A stretch of 64,000 nt of DNA. Origin: Reticulascus tulasneorum (lineage: Eukaryota; Ascomycota; Sordariomycetes; Glomerellales; Reticulascaceae). The stretch is from positions 806,001 to 870,000 of the forward strand of contig LSAX01000002.1 of the NCBI GenBank assembly GCA_001557505.1. The letters are read 5' to 3'. Position 1 is the first letter of the stretch, and each line of letters starts with the position of its first letter. The notes below the pieces were generated by a model that saw only the letters and a list, made by a program, of their open reading frames with translations, was not told where the DNA came from and did no database searches. Positions 33,345 to 44,244 of the stretch are shown piece by piece. A program made the translations under genes and the position numbers.

Positions 33345-35001
33345 TTATACTCCAATCTTGAATCCACCGGGCATCAACTTCTGGAAAACACGTTCAGGGT
33401 CGAACTTCCGGGATATATCAAGAAGCTTTGCCTGGTTGGCAGCGCCGTATCCGGCGTACACCTCCTGGAAACCAGCCGAGTCGCCCATGTAGTTGAAAGG
33501 GTCGAAAAGACCCGCCGTTGTGACGGCGGCATTGATGATATTCGTCGTACTCTCCACCCAGGCCATAACTGCTTCGTCAAACTCTGATCCGGTCCATTCC
33601 ACGACTCCAGCCCACGCAAGATATACGCCTTTAGAATCGGGGTCGAAGCCCAACGCGTTGCCGGCAGGGTTGGTAGCCTTTGATCCAGAAGCCCACAGGC
33701 TGCCGAGCGGCTGCCAGTCGACCGAGATGAGGACTCGGTTCTCCAGGGGAAGGACCTCGTACAGCTTGGGCAGCTCGGCTAAGAAGAGGTCGTTGGTAAT
33801 GGTGACACCTTGTTGTAGCTCCTCGAAAGTTTTGCCCACAGCAGTTCCGGCAAAGAAGACATTGTTGATATCATCGGTGACCAGGCCGCCAACTTCAATG
33901 GCGAAATCAGATATGGTCTTGAAGGCAAGCGTACTAGCCACCGCCGGGATGGAGAAAAATGGCTGAAAGCAGGCCGGATTAATCTCGGTTTCACTGTCAT
34001 AAAACAGCACCACGCTAGCGATGGTGGTGCTTGGGTCAACAGGTATAACCATGGGCACGATGTGCGAGAGAGGATCCGTGTTGAACGCGGAGTAGTTGGC
34101 GACGGCCTGGTCAACGTTAGTTTCAGTCCAGGAGTACTACCGCCTAGTATAGAGACTTACGTCTAGGAATGCAGGGACATCACCAACGGTGTAAACGCCG
34201 GCATAGACCTTCGTGGACGGGTAGGTCCGCAGCTTGAACTTGGTCACGATACCAAAATTGCTGCTACCGCCCTTGAGAGCCCAGAAGAGTTCGCTGTAGC
34301 TGCAGTCGGACACCTTGACGATCTTCCCGCTCGCCAGGACGACCTGGTACTCAAGTACGCTGTCGGCGGCCCAGCCATGCTGGTTGCCGTAGAAGCCAAC
34401 TCCACCGCCGAGCAGAAGACCCGGAACGCCAACAGGACTCAGACGCCCACCTGCGGCGGCGCGGTTGAACTGGGACAGGTACGAGTAGACACCACCCCAC
34501 TTGTTGCTGGGACCCACCTCAACAGTACTCCTGTCTGCAGAGATGGCGAGGCTGTCCAGACCAGACATGATCATCATAATACCATCATCGATGCTGTTGG
34601 CACCCTGAGTCAAATGTCAGAAATTTGGACACCCCTCGCGTATTTCCTGAGCATTAACGTACCTTGACACCCATGTGGCCACCTCCACGAACCGAAAACT
34701 TGGTTTTGGTCGACTTGCTGATCAGCACGGCAGCCGACACGTCTTCCGCGGATTCTGGGCGGAAGACGCAGCTTGGCGTTAGGATCTGGGTGTTGGACCA
34801 CAGGTTGCCGATCTCAAAGGTATACACGGCATTGCCCGGCAAGAACGTCTTGGAGGGGAACTTGGCTGCCAGAGCATCGCACCCAGCTGCAGGTGCCTGC
34901 CGAACCGCGACCACAGCCAACTCGGCGGGGCTGGCACCGGTAGCAGCGGCGTAGACACCGCTCAGAGCGATGGTGGCGAGAAGGGGGGCGAATGCAACCA
35001 T
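33345..35001 (-). CDS. Secreted FAD-linked oxidoreductase, berberine-bridge-enzyme family (514 aa)
   Basis: Exons 35001-34663, 34604-34161 and 34106-33345. Signal peptide (MVAFAPLLATIALSGVYA). The FAD-binding 4 domain has FSVRGGGHMGVKGANS over the first splice; its His is the usual covalent FAD anchor. GVPGLLLGGGVGFYGNQHG follows; no Cys stands at the second anchor site, so a single covalent link is expected. The C-terminal BBE motif is YAGYGAANQAKLLDISRKFDPERVFQKL. Family members oxidise alcohols, sugars or secondary-metabolite intermediates with O2, making H2O2. Fungal secreted forms include oligosaccharide oxidases. No secondary-metabolite core gene is near, so sugar oxidation beside the GH28 enzyme is plausible but unproven. 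Confidence 0.92.
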
Positions 35002-37646
35002 AACTTCTGAGCGAGCAGGTTTTCGAAGAAGACTAATCAAGCATGCAAGCTGCAGGAGGTGTGCACAGATGTCCAAGTTGGCCAGACAAGAGTGCCTTTA
35101 TATCTGCTTCGATGGCCCCATCAGTTCGGTATCGGGGCTCGGGCTGCTAGGTTTGCCTCGTTCCGCCACGTGCTTTGATACTCATCCCAATGCCGGCTCA
35201 GCCTTCTAGAAGAGGATCCTCTCCACATACCAATAGTTCTGCTCCTGAAATTGGGTGACACGACGAGTAAGGGACCGATGTGAGGAACATGTGCTGGGAT
35301 CATTGCAATACCAAAGCATGCTTTTACCTTAAGACTAGCGCACCCCGGAGATGACAACTGGGCCAGGTTCCTGCTCAAAGCTCGCTCATCGTTTCCGGGT
35401 TCTACCGCGGCAAATAATGAAACTAATCCCGGTGTAGTCTGTAGAGCACTTTTCGCACATCACACCGGACAACCATCTTGAGACGCAGAGTCACGGGGGA
35501 GGGATATACCTTCGATAAGTTGGACAAGATCGAACATGTACTCCTGTTCGGGCGTTTGAGGGGTATGTCTGCGTCTCCGATAGAGTAGAATATCTGCGGA
35601 CATAATAATCTGTAGCTGCACGTCAAACATAGCGGAAACAATATCGGGGGGACAATGTAGTAGTACTCAGGATGGATCGCTTGGGTCTGCTCCTAAGCCA
35701 CTGGAACAAAATTTGACGAGGACCCGCCATGGGTCGCAGTGGATGCGACTTCACGCCTCTGCCGCTGGACATCCATGGTTCTGGGATTCGGGATTCTCCA
35801 ATGCTTGCATAGTAAGTCGCGCAGGTTATCATAATTGTGGGTCGTGAGGAGGCCCCCAGTTGGAGTGCTCAGAAATGCGTGGGGTGGTGGTCCAAGTAGC
35901 AGTCCAAATTCACCCCCGCCAACGCTTCGCAAGCCAGACCGGAAACTCCTTGTTCCCGAGAATTCTAGTGCTATATCCATGCATTCCTGGTCCGTTCTAA
36001 GAAGTGATGGAGATAGGAGTGAGGAGCAAATTCTGCGCTGCAAAGTGAGCCTCTCCACCTGCTCCACTATCTTACCGGAGGTAGTATTCTGCACTAGCAC
36101 CGGCGCTGATGAGAAATTAGTCCAGCATCCCATAGACAATGGAAGCTGTGGAAACAGCTCGGAGCTATTTCATTTACCAGCTCAATTAGAGTTGAGTGCG
36201 CACGTCTGTTTACTTGGTGTACATTCTAGGCCTACACCTTGCTCGTGCCAGGTTTGCCAGGTTTGCCAGATTTCCGACTTGCAATGCTCAAGTTCGTTCG
36301 AAGAACATGGGACTGTTGGCACTAATCGAAAAGGAAGAGTAACATCTTTATTTGCAAATCAGGATGTTAGTGCCACAGCCCTGTCGGCAATGATCCCTCG
36401 CAATGACGCGTCAGCTAGAAACACCACTGATGTTATTTATTCTGGAGAGAAATCTCTCAAGTAATAGGGGGAGAGTTAGGCATGTGGATGCGTGTCTCAT
36501 GAAATTCTGCACCTTGCCAAACTCCTACCTTGGTGGGTAGGCCTAGGTTATGCACAGCGTTACTGCTTGATCCTGAAATGCAGGGTCAAGGCTTGAGGAA
36601 TTGGTTGTTTGCGAGATGGGACGTTGTCCATAGCGATGGTAACGTGCCATAGATACTCTACGTCTTCATCATTCCGCTCTCAAAATCATTGGGCGTGTTC
36701 TGACATACCCAGACTATTAACCGTCTAGGTTCTGCCTAGTGTATAATTGTACTGGGTGCTACTCAGTTGCCGAATCTGCACCTCGCTTCTTGCGATGTGG
36801 GATTCGGAGGCATGGCCAAGCGACTCTCGGCGTTGCCAAGACTGGACACTTTAGCTCCGGTTGCCCCATAGCGAGCCGGGATACTCATGCAGTCTCCTAA
36901 AATGTTCCTGAGCCTACGGCACTAGGCAATGTGTTCCGCTGCAATGCGCATAGTTTTTTTCAGGAGCTTACCTGCATTGGGCTGATCTACTCGCAAGGTG
37001 GCTGGTGATCCAAGTCTTAGAGCTCCCACAGACTTTGATCGGTAAATTGGGCGATCACGAGCAGGGTAATCATTGTAAAGTATGGTAACTATTATTTTGA
37101 TCCTTTTATGTCAAGCCTTAGTCAAACCAGAAACGGGCTGGTAGCTGTTTATCGGACGTTAAGAACTATTACATGGCTGTGGGGATGACTGAAGTGACTG
37201 ACTCGCTGTCAGGCAGAAGCACAAGGGCCAAAGAGACGAGCCACTTTTCTGACAACGGAGTTCAACGGCTTTCTGGAAGGATATACCTTGCTTACATGTC
37301 ATTATGCCACTTTCGCACTGCAGTAGTCTGGTAACAAACTGCTGGGAAGGTCCTTACAGCACAATGATCCGGTCTCCACCTGCGCAGGGGTTGAACGCGC
37401 CAGCACAGACCCGAAACTTGTTCTTAGCCCTCGAATGTAACCCGACACCGTACGACCGACCGAACTGGTGCCATTGCCTCGCAGCACGGCAAATGGGTGT
37501 AGAAAGAGGATGAGGCCTCGGCCGCTCAATATGATGGGTGTCTGTAGCATATATACGAAGTTGCGGGCATCTGTTTCCGACATGTAGATGGAATCGAGGG
37601 CAAGTCCAATCAAACAGCCAATTCACGCTCCTTTCGCATCCTCAAC
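35002..37646. other. Long intergenic region, no supported gene
   Basis: About 2.6 kb between divergent genes. Frames of up to 209 codons (35835-36464, +) and 148 codons (35693-36139, -) overlap each other and do not match a family; the starts are not ATG. A short direct repeat CAGGTTTGC occurs twice near 36249. Otherwise I see nothing. Confidence 0.45.
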
Positions 37647-39069
37647 ATGTCCATGTCCAATGGAATACTCTACGCCAGCGCTCCTCCGGAAGGGGTCGAA
37701 CGGAATCCAGATGCTCCGATCCAGGCGATTTCGATCATTGTAATTACATATATGTTTGTGCCACTGGCCTTTATCGCCATTGTCGTTCGACTGTACACGC
37801 GGGCGTTCATTGTCAAAAGACTCTCGGCAGATGACTGTAAGCCGGCTTCTAGCTCGTGGAGCCACAAGTGACTGACAGTGTGCGCAGATCTCATGGCTGG
37901 AGCGTCGGTGGGTCGCACTGCATTGAAGCTTTCGGGATGGACTTGACGCTGACCTTCGTGCGGATAGATTTGCGCCATCGCTATGGCAGGCTTTGTTCTA
38001 AATTGTACGTATCTTCAACAGTCCGGCTTCTTTACTTCGCTGGATGAGACATTGACGTGCTCGATTAGTGCTCAATTTTGGCCTTGGAAAGAACATGTGG
38101 AATGTCCCCATGACCCCAGACTTCTTCCCGAATTTCAACTTGGTACGTAGCACTATTGCCAACTGACACGCATTGTGTAGATCCTGATATTGACTTGTAT
38201 GCCGTAGAACAACGTTATCGCTGCAATCTTCTTTTGCACAGCCACTGGTTTGGCTAAGGGGTCCATTCTTCTCTTCTATCTTCGCATCTTCCCCTCCAAG
38301 ATCTTCCACGCAGTGGTGTGGGGTTTCTTCGTTTTCACTATTGGCTACTCGACTGCCAGCATCTTCGTCAACATCTTCAGCTGCAACCCGATCCGAGGCT
38401 CGTGGGACTTTGACGTTGTCGCCACCGCTGTGTGCATTAATAGACCTGTTTTCTACTTTTGCCAGGCGGCGTTTGGAATCTTCACGGATTTGGGAACGGT
38501 GCTATGTCCAGTACCTGTGCTATGGGGTCTAAAGATGCCCCTGAGGCAAAAGATTGGCGTTGGTGCTATGTTGACCATGGGCGGGTTTGTCTGCGTTGTG
38601 AGCATTGTTCGGCTGCAGTCTCTGCAAGTATTGCTCTCTCAAGCTGATCTAACAAGTACGTCCGGTTCCATTATCCTTGAAACCCTGTTGTGGTGTCGTC
38701 CAGTATGTCGTTAACATGTCGCATTTAGTGAACACTGTCAATGCTCTCATGTGGTGTGTGCTTGAGATCAACCTCAGCATCATTGGAGGCTGTCTCCCGG
38801 CTTTCAAGCCCTTCCTCCAACGATTCTTCCCCCGCTTCATGAAATCAACTGCGAACCCGTCGAGTTCCGGCTACATCTACAATACTCGACCGTACCCCGC
38901 CAGTGGTGTCCGTAGTCAACATGCTGGAACCACATGTACCGGAGGTACATCGAAGCCGAGTACGATGGTCAACTCGATGGAAGGGAGTGAGGAGTATATC
39001 ATGTTGGATGACCGAGATGGCATCACAAAGACAGTTCAGTACGGGTTTGAGGTTCATTCAAAAGACTGA
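37647..39069 (+). CDS. SAT4-family rhodopsin-like integral membrane protein (369 aa)
   Basis: Six exons: 37647-37836, 37888-37907 (20 bases), 37968-38004 (37 bases), 38069-38142, 38208-38655, 38729-39069. Seven helices are expected. Helix 1 is ISIIVITYMFVPLAFIAIVV, followed by RLYTRAFIVKRLSADDY, the conserved SAT4 loop. Further landmarks are LNFGLGKNMWNVP, GSILLFYLRIFP, and a C-terminal tail rich in Ser, Thr and Gly. Cysteines in the outer loops (FSCNPIRGSWDF and AVCINRP) match the usual disulphide pair. No CFEM domain precedes it. The family is found only in fungi and is loosely related to Pth11-like receptors; function is mostly unknown. Two tiny exons make this gene easy to mispredict. Confidence 0.88.
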
Positions 39070-39755
39070 ACATGGGAATAGAATGTGTAATTGTTCAAGG
39101 CGAAATGCAGGATATTGCCCTATGCTACTATACTCTGATTGTTTCCTAAATCCTAGATACTGCTGAGATACCTGGTGTCTAGTCTGAGTACATTAATCAT
39201 TCTTTCTGCGCCAGCTGAATACGTCGCTGGTAGTGGAGTAAACAGCCATTGCCCAGAATGTGCAATCAAGTTTCGAGGACCCAGGTCTCTGTACTGCTCA
39301 AAATGGATTGGTTGGTCGAGGTTATGAGTGGAGGACAGCATTTCCAAAGGCATTGCCACGTTGACCTGAATCTCTAGTCTCGATTTGGTACGGAATCGAT
39401 CCGTAATCCAAGGTCAATGTCAATGGCTCTTTAATCCACTTCATCATCATCAGACATAATAGAAGGCCGTCCGAGAAACAATGCCAGATATACTAGGAAA
39501 GCTCGATGGGGCTTGGATACAATGAAAGAGGTCAATGACGCAAGAAAACCTTGGGCGTGGCAATTGCATGAGCTAATCAGAATGGTTAACTGCCTACAGA
39601 TTATGTGCCACCGCCAAGACAGAACAAGGACCTCGCCCAGAGCGGTCTTCAGGAGGGGACATGAGCGCGCCTAAACAACCAAACAATGTGTTTCCGGCGG
39701 CCGTTCTCGCCCCAATCCATCGTGCCTCTTGCTGCTCAGCATCCTCTTCACAACC
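39070..39755. other. Intergenic between convergent genes
   Basis: 686 bases after the SAT4 stop and before the 2H phosphoesterase stop. Nothing recognised. Confidence 0.5.
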
Positions 39756-40562
39756 TCAGCCACTCCTATTTTCCAAATACAATATCGGCTTGTAAGCATA
39801 CATATCCTCGAATGTGCACAATGCAGGCGCCCCCAGCTCGAATTCCTTTGGCATATACACAAAGTACTCTCTAAAGAGGTCGGAGAGCTCCTCTCCTTGT
39901 TCTTTGGTCGGATACCTCAGGAAGTAGCCCAAGCTCAGATGCAGGCCATAGTAGTCGTGATCTGGATGACGAATTTGAAGAAAGTCGGATAATCGATCTC
40001 GTAAGCGCCTTAAAGCCTTGTTATCTGCCGCGTGCGGTTCAAGGTGTAGTCCAAGCCCCGTGGGAGTGAGCCCTACGATGGAAATATGGTAAGGCAACTC
40101 TGTTTGAAGATCGAATGTCGAGAGTTTCTTCTCAAACGCAGCTGTGCACTCCTCCAGTGTGGCATTGACTAGAGTACTGGGCCAGTAGCCTGACCTGCGC
40201 TCTTTATCAACCGCGCCCTCGAAAACGGTCATGTGCCAGCTAGACGGGGGGAGCAAAGCCAAGACATGGGAGAAAGAACTTTGCTTTAGTTGGTCATAGA
40301 AAATAAGCAAGGAACTATGGAGCTCAGATGAGTTTGAAAGATGGGATATGATGCTATTCCCGCGAAAAGGCTGAACATTTCCATCCGCGTCAAATTTGTC
40401 GGGGATGCCAGGCGGGTACATCGAGTGCATCCCGGATGACGGGAAGTGACCAGGGAATCTGAGGGTCAGATAAACTAGGAATGAGCTCAGGAATACTAAA
40501 AGAAGGATGAACAGCAGGAATCTGGAACGGAAGCCCATCATGTTGAGCATTGTGGGTGGCAT
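39756..40562 (-). CDS. Membrane-anchored 2H phosphoesterase-like protein, DUF1868 type (268 aa)
   Basis: Single exon. A short N-terminus and one hydrophobic anchor (RFLLFILLLVFLSSFLVYLT, residues ~14-33) are followed by the DUF1868 domain: DKFDADGNVQPFRGN, then HMTVFEG and HLSLGYFLRYP, the two H-x-T/S signatures of 2H phosphoesterases. Members of the wider fold (LigT, CPDases, RNA ligase-like) act on 2',3'-cyclic phosphates or related nucleic acid ends. Both histidines are present, so it could be active. A type II topology would put the domain in the secretory lumen or outside, which is odd for an RNA-end enzyme. Substrate unknown. Confidence 0.83.
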   Translation of the reverse strand: MPPTMLNMMGFRSRFLLFILLLVFLSSFLVYLTLRFPGHFPSSGMHSMYPPGIPDKFDADGNVQPFRGNSIISHLSNSSELHSSLLIFYDQLKQSSFSHVLALLPPSSWHMTVFEGAVDKERRSGYWPSTLVNATLEECTAAFEKKLSTFDLQTELPYHISIVGLTPTGLGLHLEPHAADNKALRRLRDRLSDFLQIRHPDHDYYGLHLSLGYFLRYPTKEQGEELSDLFREYFVYMPKEFELGAPALCTFEDMYAYKPILYLENRSG

Positions 40563-40879
40563 TTAGACATGTTGGGGATAGAACGCGAAAGCTACTGGGC
40601 ATAACAAGATCGCGAACTCGCAACTTGGTGTTCGTCGCGCGGGAGCGGGGTTGGAGCCAATGAAATCGCCTTTTGCAGGTTAGGTGTATGTATGACTGTA
40701 CCGGTTCCTGTTCGGGAAAAGGGGGGGGGGTCGACTACGGCATCTTTATGGGAATCGCCTTTCGTATAGACTCCTTTCTTTCGAAAGCTAGTAGTATTTA
40801 AATAGACGATTTGGCTGGACTAGAGTGATTTATATAGGGCTGATTCTGGGGCCACATTGCAGTTCCCTCTCGACATTGC
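40563..40879. other. Intergenic with ten-base G run
   Basis: 317 bases: 2H phosphoesterase promoter. A run of ten G follows AAAA at about 40721-40730. The region just left of the MFS fragment may hold further decayed MFS sequence that I cannot align. Confidence 0.4.
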
Positions 40880-41514
40880 ATGCTCATATTGTTTCGCAAT
40901 CTCCCAATAACGCCCGCCAAATCTACGTCAGCCGGCAAATCTGGCGGCCGGGTTTCACGGAAAATTGGCGGAGCGGTCGTCATGAAGACGGGTCCCGCAC
41001 AACAGGTCATGTTCGTCGGCTCAATGTTCGCCACTGTTGCCATTGATCTGATATATACTCTCGATATTGGCACCTCAACGGCAAAGTGGGCTGGCTATCC
41101 ATTATTTGTAGGGGCCACCAGGCCTTCGCCATAATGCATGGCCTCAGTATTGCCCAGACCATCGTAGTGCCTGAAGACCTTGCAGCCGTCCGTCCAATCT
41201 TTTATCTACCCAGCCACCTCTTCTCGCCTCCGAGAACCGTTTAAGGAAGATAACGGGTATTTGGACAGTCTTTCAGACACTTGGGGGGGGCATTTAGCAC
41301 TTCAATGTCACAGTCAGCCTTCGTCAACAGACTGCTCGTCACTCTGACCGATACGGCGCCGGGAGTCAATTCAAGCATGGTGCTTTTTACAGGCGCCTCA
41401 GAGCTGCATAATATATTCCCACCAGATGTGCTCCCCGGAGTCCTTGGGGCATACATGGTTGGTCTCAAAGCCGCTTTTGCTGTCTCTGTTACCTTCTCTG
41501 GCGTTGCGTTCTAG
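40880..41514 (+). pseudogene. Decayed MFS multidrug/toxin-efflux-type transporter, C-terminal half only
   Basis: Fragments in different frames line up with the last helices of 14-helix DHA-type fungal efflux pumps: RNLPITPAK (~40893) with FVGSMFATVAIDLIYTLDIG and TSTAKWAGY up to ~41103, a stop near 41132, then FQTLGG into GAFSTSMSQSAFVNRLL and FPPDVLPGVLGAYM, ending at 41514 (VTFSGVAF). The frame changes within an eight-G run at 41283-41290, one G too long. The N-terminal half is missing. The order of pieces on the + strand is right, so this is a decayed gene remnant, not a chimera. It adjoins a transposable element at 41891. Confidence 0.78.
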
Positions 41515-41890
41515 TGCTCATTGGCTATTCCGATGAAAAGGCTTCCAACTCATGCACCAGGCGACGCTCCCATGGCCATGGGATAAAAGCTGTCTAAAGC
41601 ATGAACGGCAAATTGCATCTTATGTCATAAGCCATTTGTTTCCCCCCTTCAACCTCTTGTAAATGGAGCCTCCCAACCATGGCATAGTAAGGACACTGTT
41701 GGTGTGAAGTGTTTCCATGCAAGGGAGCTGTATAAAAGTACTATTCTCTAGATTACTGACAGATAAGCAAGTATTTAGCCTCGTGAGACTGCATTTAATT
41801 AAGTTGAGTTACCGACAAGAGCAGGGCTGTGAACTTGACTAGTCGACTTTGGCATAAGAATTTTGTATCCTCTGCAAGCATAAGCGCATA
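41515..41890. other. Intergenic between MFS remnant and fold-back element
   Basis: 376 bases with nothing recognised. The last two bases (TA, 41889-41890) are the left target-site copy of the element that follows. Confidence 0.5.
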
Positions 41891-42630
41891 AGTCAAAACA
41901 CCCCCATTCCGCCACTCCCCCCATTCCGCCACCCTCTTCCCACCAAAAAGCCCAATTTACAGGGGTCTCTATCTTAACGAGTAAAATAGGTAAAAATATA
42001 AGGTTTTAATATTAAATCTAGTATGTTATTTAGATATAGTTTCTAAGAGGGGTGAAAATCGAAAAAATCATCGGCCAAGATATTAGTAATTTTGTATTTT
42101 TATATATAAAAAGACCCCCCCCCCCTCAACCTTTTTTCTACTAAGTTTAAAAATAAAATAAAAATCTCTAATAATTTTTTAAGTAAAATAACTAATAAAA
42201 CTTCTTTCTTTTCTCTAGAAATAAATTATTCAAAATCTTATATCAAATTTCTTTTTTTCCTTACTAAATTTTAATAAGAATTTTCTTATATCTTAAATTA
42301 AACACGAAATAATTTTTTTCTAAAACAAATGGAGAGAAGTTTTATTAGTTAATTTATTTAAAGAATTATTATAGATTTTTATTTTATTTTTGAACTTAGT
42401 AGAAAAAAAGTTAAGGGGGGGGGGTCTTTTTATATATAAAATACAAAACTACTAATATCTCGACCAAATAAAATCGTAAGAAGCAAGCTTTTCGAATAGA
42501 GCTTTTAAATATTATATTAGATTTATCGATTAAATCTTATATTTTTACCTATTTTATTCGTTGAGATAGAGACCCCTGTAAATTGGGCTTTTTGGTGGGA
42601 AGAGGGTGGCGGAATGGGGGTGTTTTGACT
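41891..42630. mobile_element. 740-bp fold-back (MITE-like) element of Tc1/mariner type
   Basis: Starts AGTCAAAACACCCCCATTCC and ends with its reverse complement, flanked by TA on each side (41889-41890 and 42631-42632), the target duplication of Tc1/mariner elements. The inverted arms are long: similarity runs from the tips through TTTACAGGGGTCTCTATCT and AAAAAGACCCCCCC almost to the centre near 42270, so nearly the whole element folds on itself. The left arm has an extra ~17-base copy of the CCCCCATTCCGCCAC tip. The inside is very AT-rich (over long stretches only A, T and homopolymers) and codes for nothing. The terminal AGTCAA resembles Fot1/pogo-type ends, but without a transposase the family cannot be fixed. 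Confidence 0.88.
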
Positions 42631-42742
42631 TAACAGATCCTCCCATCCCCTTTTGTTTTCTCTTTTGCATAATCAAAGCCATGAAATTATTTTATGCGAT
42701 AGAAACTTCTATACTTTCCCCTTTGGAAGTGCTACTTAAAAT

Positions 42743-43807
42743 TCAACGAGAACTGGGATAGATAGTCTTGTAGAGCTGAAGCACACCCACAATACTTTGA
42801 ACGAAACCAAAGAAAACAGTGAAGAAGATAGCAATCCACAAAGTGTACCACTGGACGCCATCTCGCCTGTCATGCCACCACTGAGCCATGTTCCGCGGTT
42901 TCGCATCGTCAAATGCCTCTTTCAGTTGAACAAGCCTGTCTCTCCAGAATCTATAATTTTCGATCTGCCGCATCACTGGACCGCATCTCAACGCAGCAAA
43001 ATCGAGCTCACTTGCAGGGGCTTTTCTTCTGTACCACTTCTCAACAGCCCTATCGCCTCTGGGAAATAACAAAGCCAATGTTTGTAAGGTTTCGTCGAGG
43101 AAACCGTCAGCATATATTGTGTTCAGCCTACAACTCAGATTAGCTAAACCGCCAACTATTCATCCCTCGATCTACCAAACCCCGACCTACCCCTTGTGAT
43201 GCCGGAGGAAGGTTGCGTGATGAAATATCGTCACCGTTTTAAGGTCTTCTCTCAAGCGCAGATGGTCTGCCAGGTTGGTAGTAAGCAGGATGTTGAACCC
43301 ACCAATCTGCTCCAAGCTGAGCGCTGTGAACCCAGCATCCAGCCTGATGGCATCGCAGTTCAATTTTGGATCCCCATCGAAGACACCGCCCACGAACTTA
43401 TCGACAGAATCTTCATTCCAGGTCCAACAGTCCCTGCCAGTGTAGACATTCTGGAAGTGGCCGACATCCACCATTACAAGAAGACGTAAGGCGAGGTCAA
43501 TGGCATTATTTAACTGGGCAATCGCGACGTCTCCACATCTGGCCGACACCTTTTCTCTTATGTCGACATGAGGCAGGCGAGATCGGATGTCCTGGATAAT
43601 TTCAAGAACATCCGCGTGCGTGGCCAATGGGAATGGAAACCCATTCATAAGGAAGATGGTTGTGATCTGTTTGCACTGCCGGCTATAATATCGAAAATAT
43701 GGCTGTAGGGTCTCCGTACTGCTGCAACCAAATACCGCACGAGAGATGAGTTCTTTCGTCTCTCGACCAATTGGGAACCCTCTAATTTCAATATCTTGTT
43801 GTTGCAT
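42743..43807 (-). CDS. Fungal protein of unknown function with C-terminal membrane anchor (333 aa)
   Basis: Exons 43807-43191 and 43127-42743. No enzyme motif is visible. The C-terminus has WWHDRRDGVQWYTLWIAIFF followed by a hydrophobic segment (~296-325) and a short polar tail; this ending recurs in many uncharacterised ascomycete proteins. A cysteine- and tryptophan-containing stretch, DCWTWNEDSVDKFVGGVFD, lies near residue 130, and YFRYYSRQCKQITTIF near 40. It probably sits in a membrane with most of the protein in the cytosol. Its start faces the protease-ArgRS gene about 440 bases away, so the two share a divergent promoter; shared function is possible but not shown. Start and splice are supported by frame only. 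Confidence 0.72.
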
Positions 43808-44244
43808 ATTTCTGGTCGTTCAAGTGTCTGGAAGAAACAAATTGACCGCAGGTGAAAGAAGATATGCCTAGATGTAGGCATTTAAAATTACGAGCCTAAC
43901 AGTTACAAATTGGGCGATTCTGGCCACACGAAGCTTTTCCAGTTATCGGGCTGCATTGCTGCTCAGGTTCTCGGACCAATAAATGGAACCAGCGCATAAA
44001 AATGTTGGTTTGTGGCTTGCAGAGGTGGTGGATGCCCAAAACATCATCAGGTGTGACATAGCCCACGTGCTTCCAGGCGAATGCAGCCTGACGAAGTCCA
44101 ACTCAAGCAAATACAAGTTGGCCAGATGCCGAGTTGATGCACTCGAAGCGCACCAAGGCTCAGCTTTTTCCCTTCTGGCAAATATGTTCTTTTATTTCGA
44201 CTTGTGCACCACCATGTGCTCCTGAGCGAGTCGTCAATGGCACA
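43808..44244. other. Divergent promoter between the anchored protein and the protease-ArgRS gene
   Basis: 437 bases. An ATG at 43983 opens a frame of 80 codons, and an ATG at 44137 is in frame with the protease-ArgRS gene. Either could add N-terminal sequence, but neither adds recognisable family residues. Confidence 0.4.

Noticed and set aside
31385..35001. Secondary-metabolite cluster built on the FAD oxidase, SAT4 protein and MFS remnant
   Set aside because: No polyketide synthase, NRPS, terpene synthase or prenyltransferase is present anywhere in the window.
36249..36270. Direct repeat CAGGTTTGC x2
   Set aside because: Two short units only; no spacing pattern to suggest an array or CRISPR.
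35835..36464. 209-codon open frame on the + strand
   Set aside because: No ATG at its start, no known motif, and it overlaps an equally unsupported frame on the other strand.
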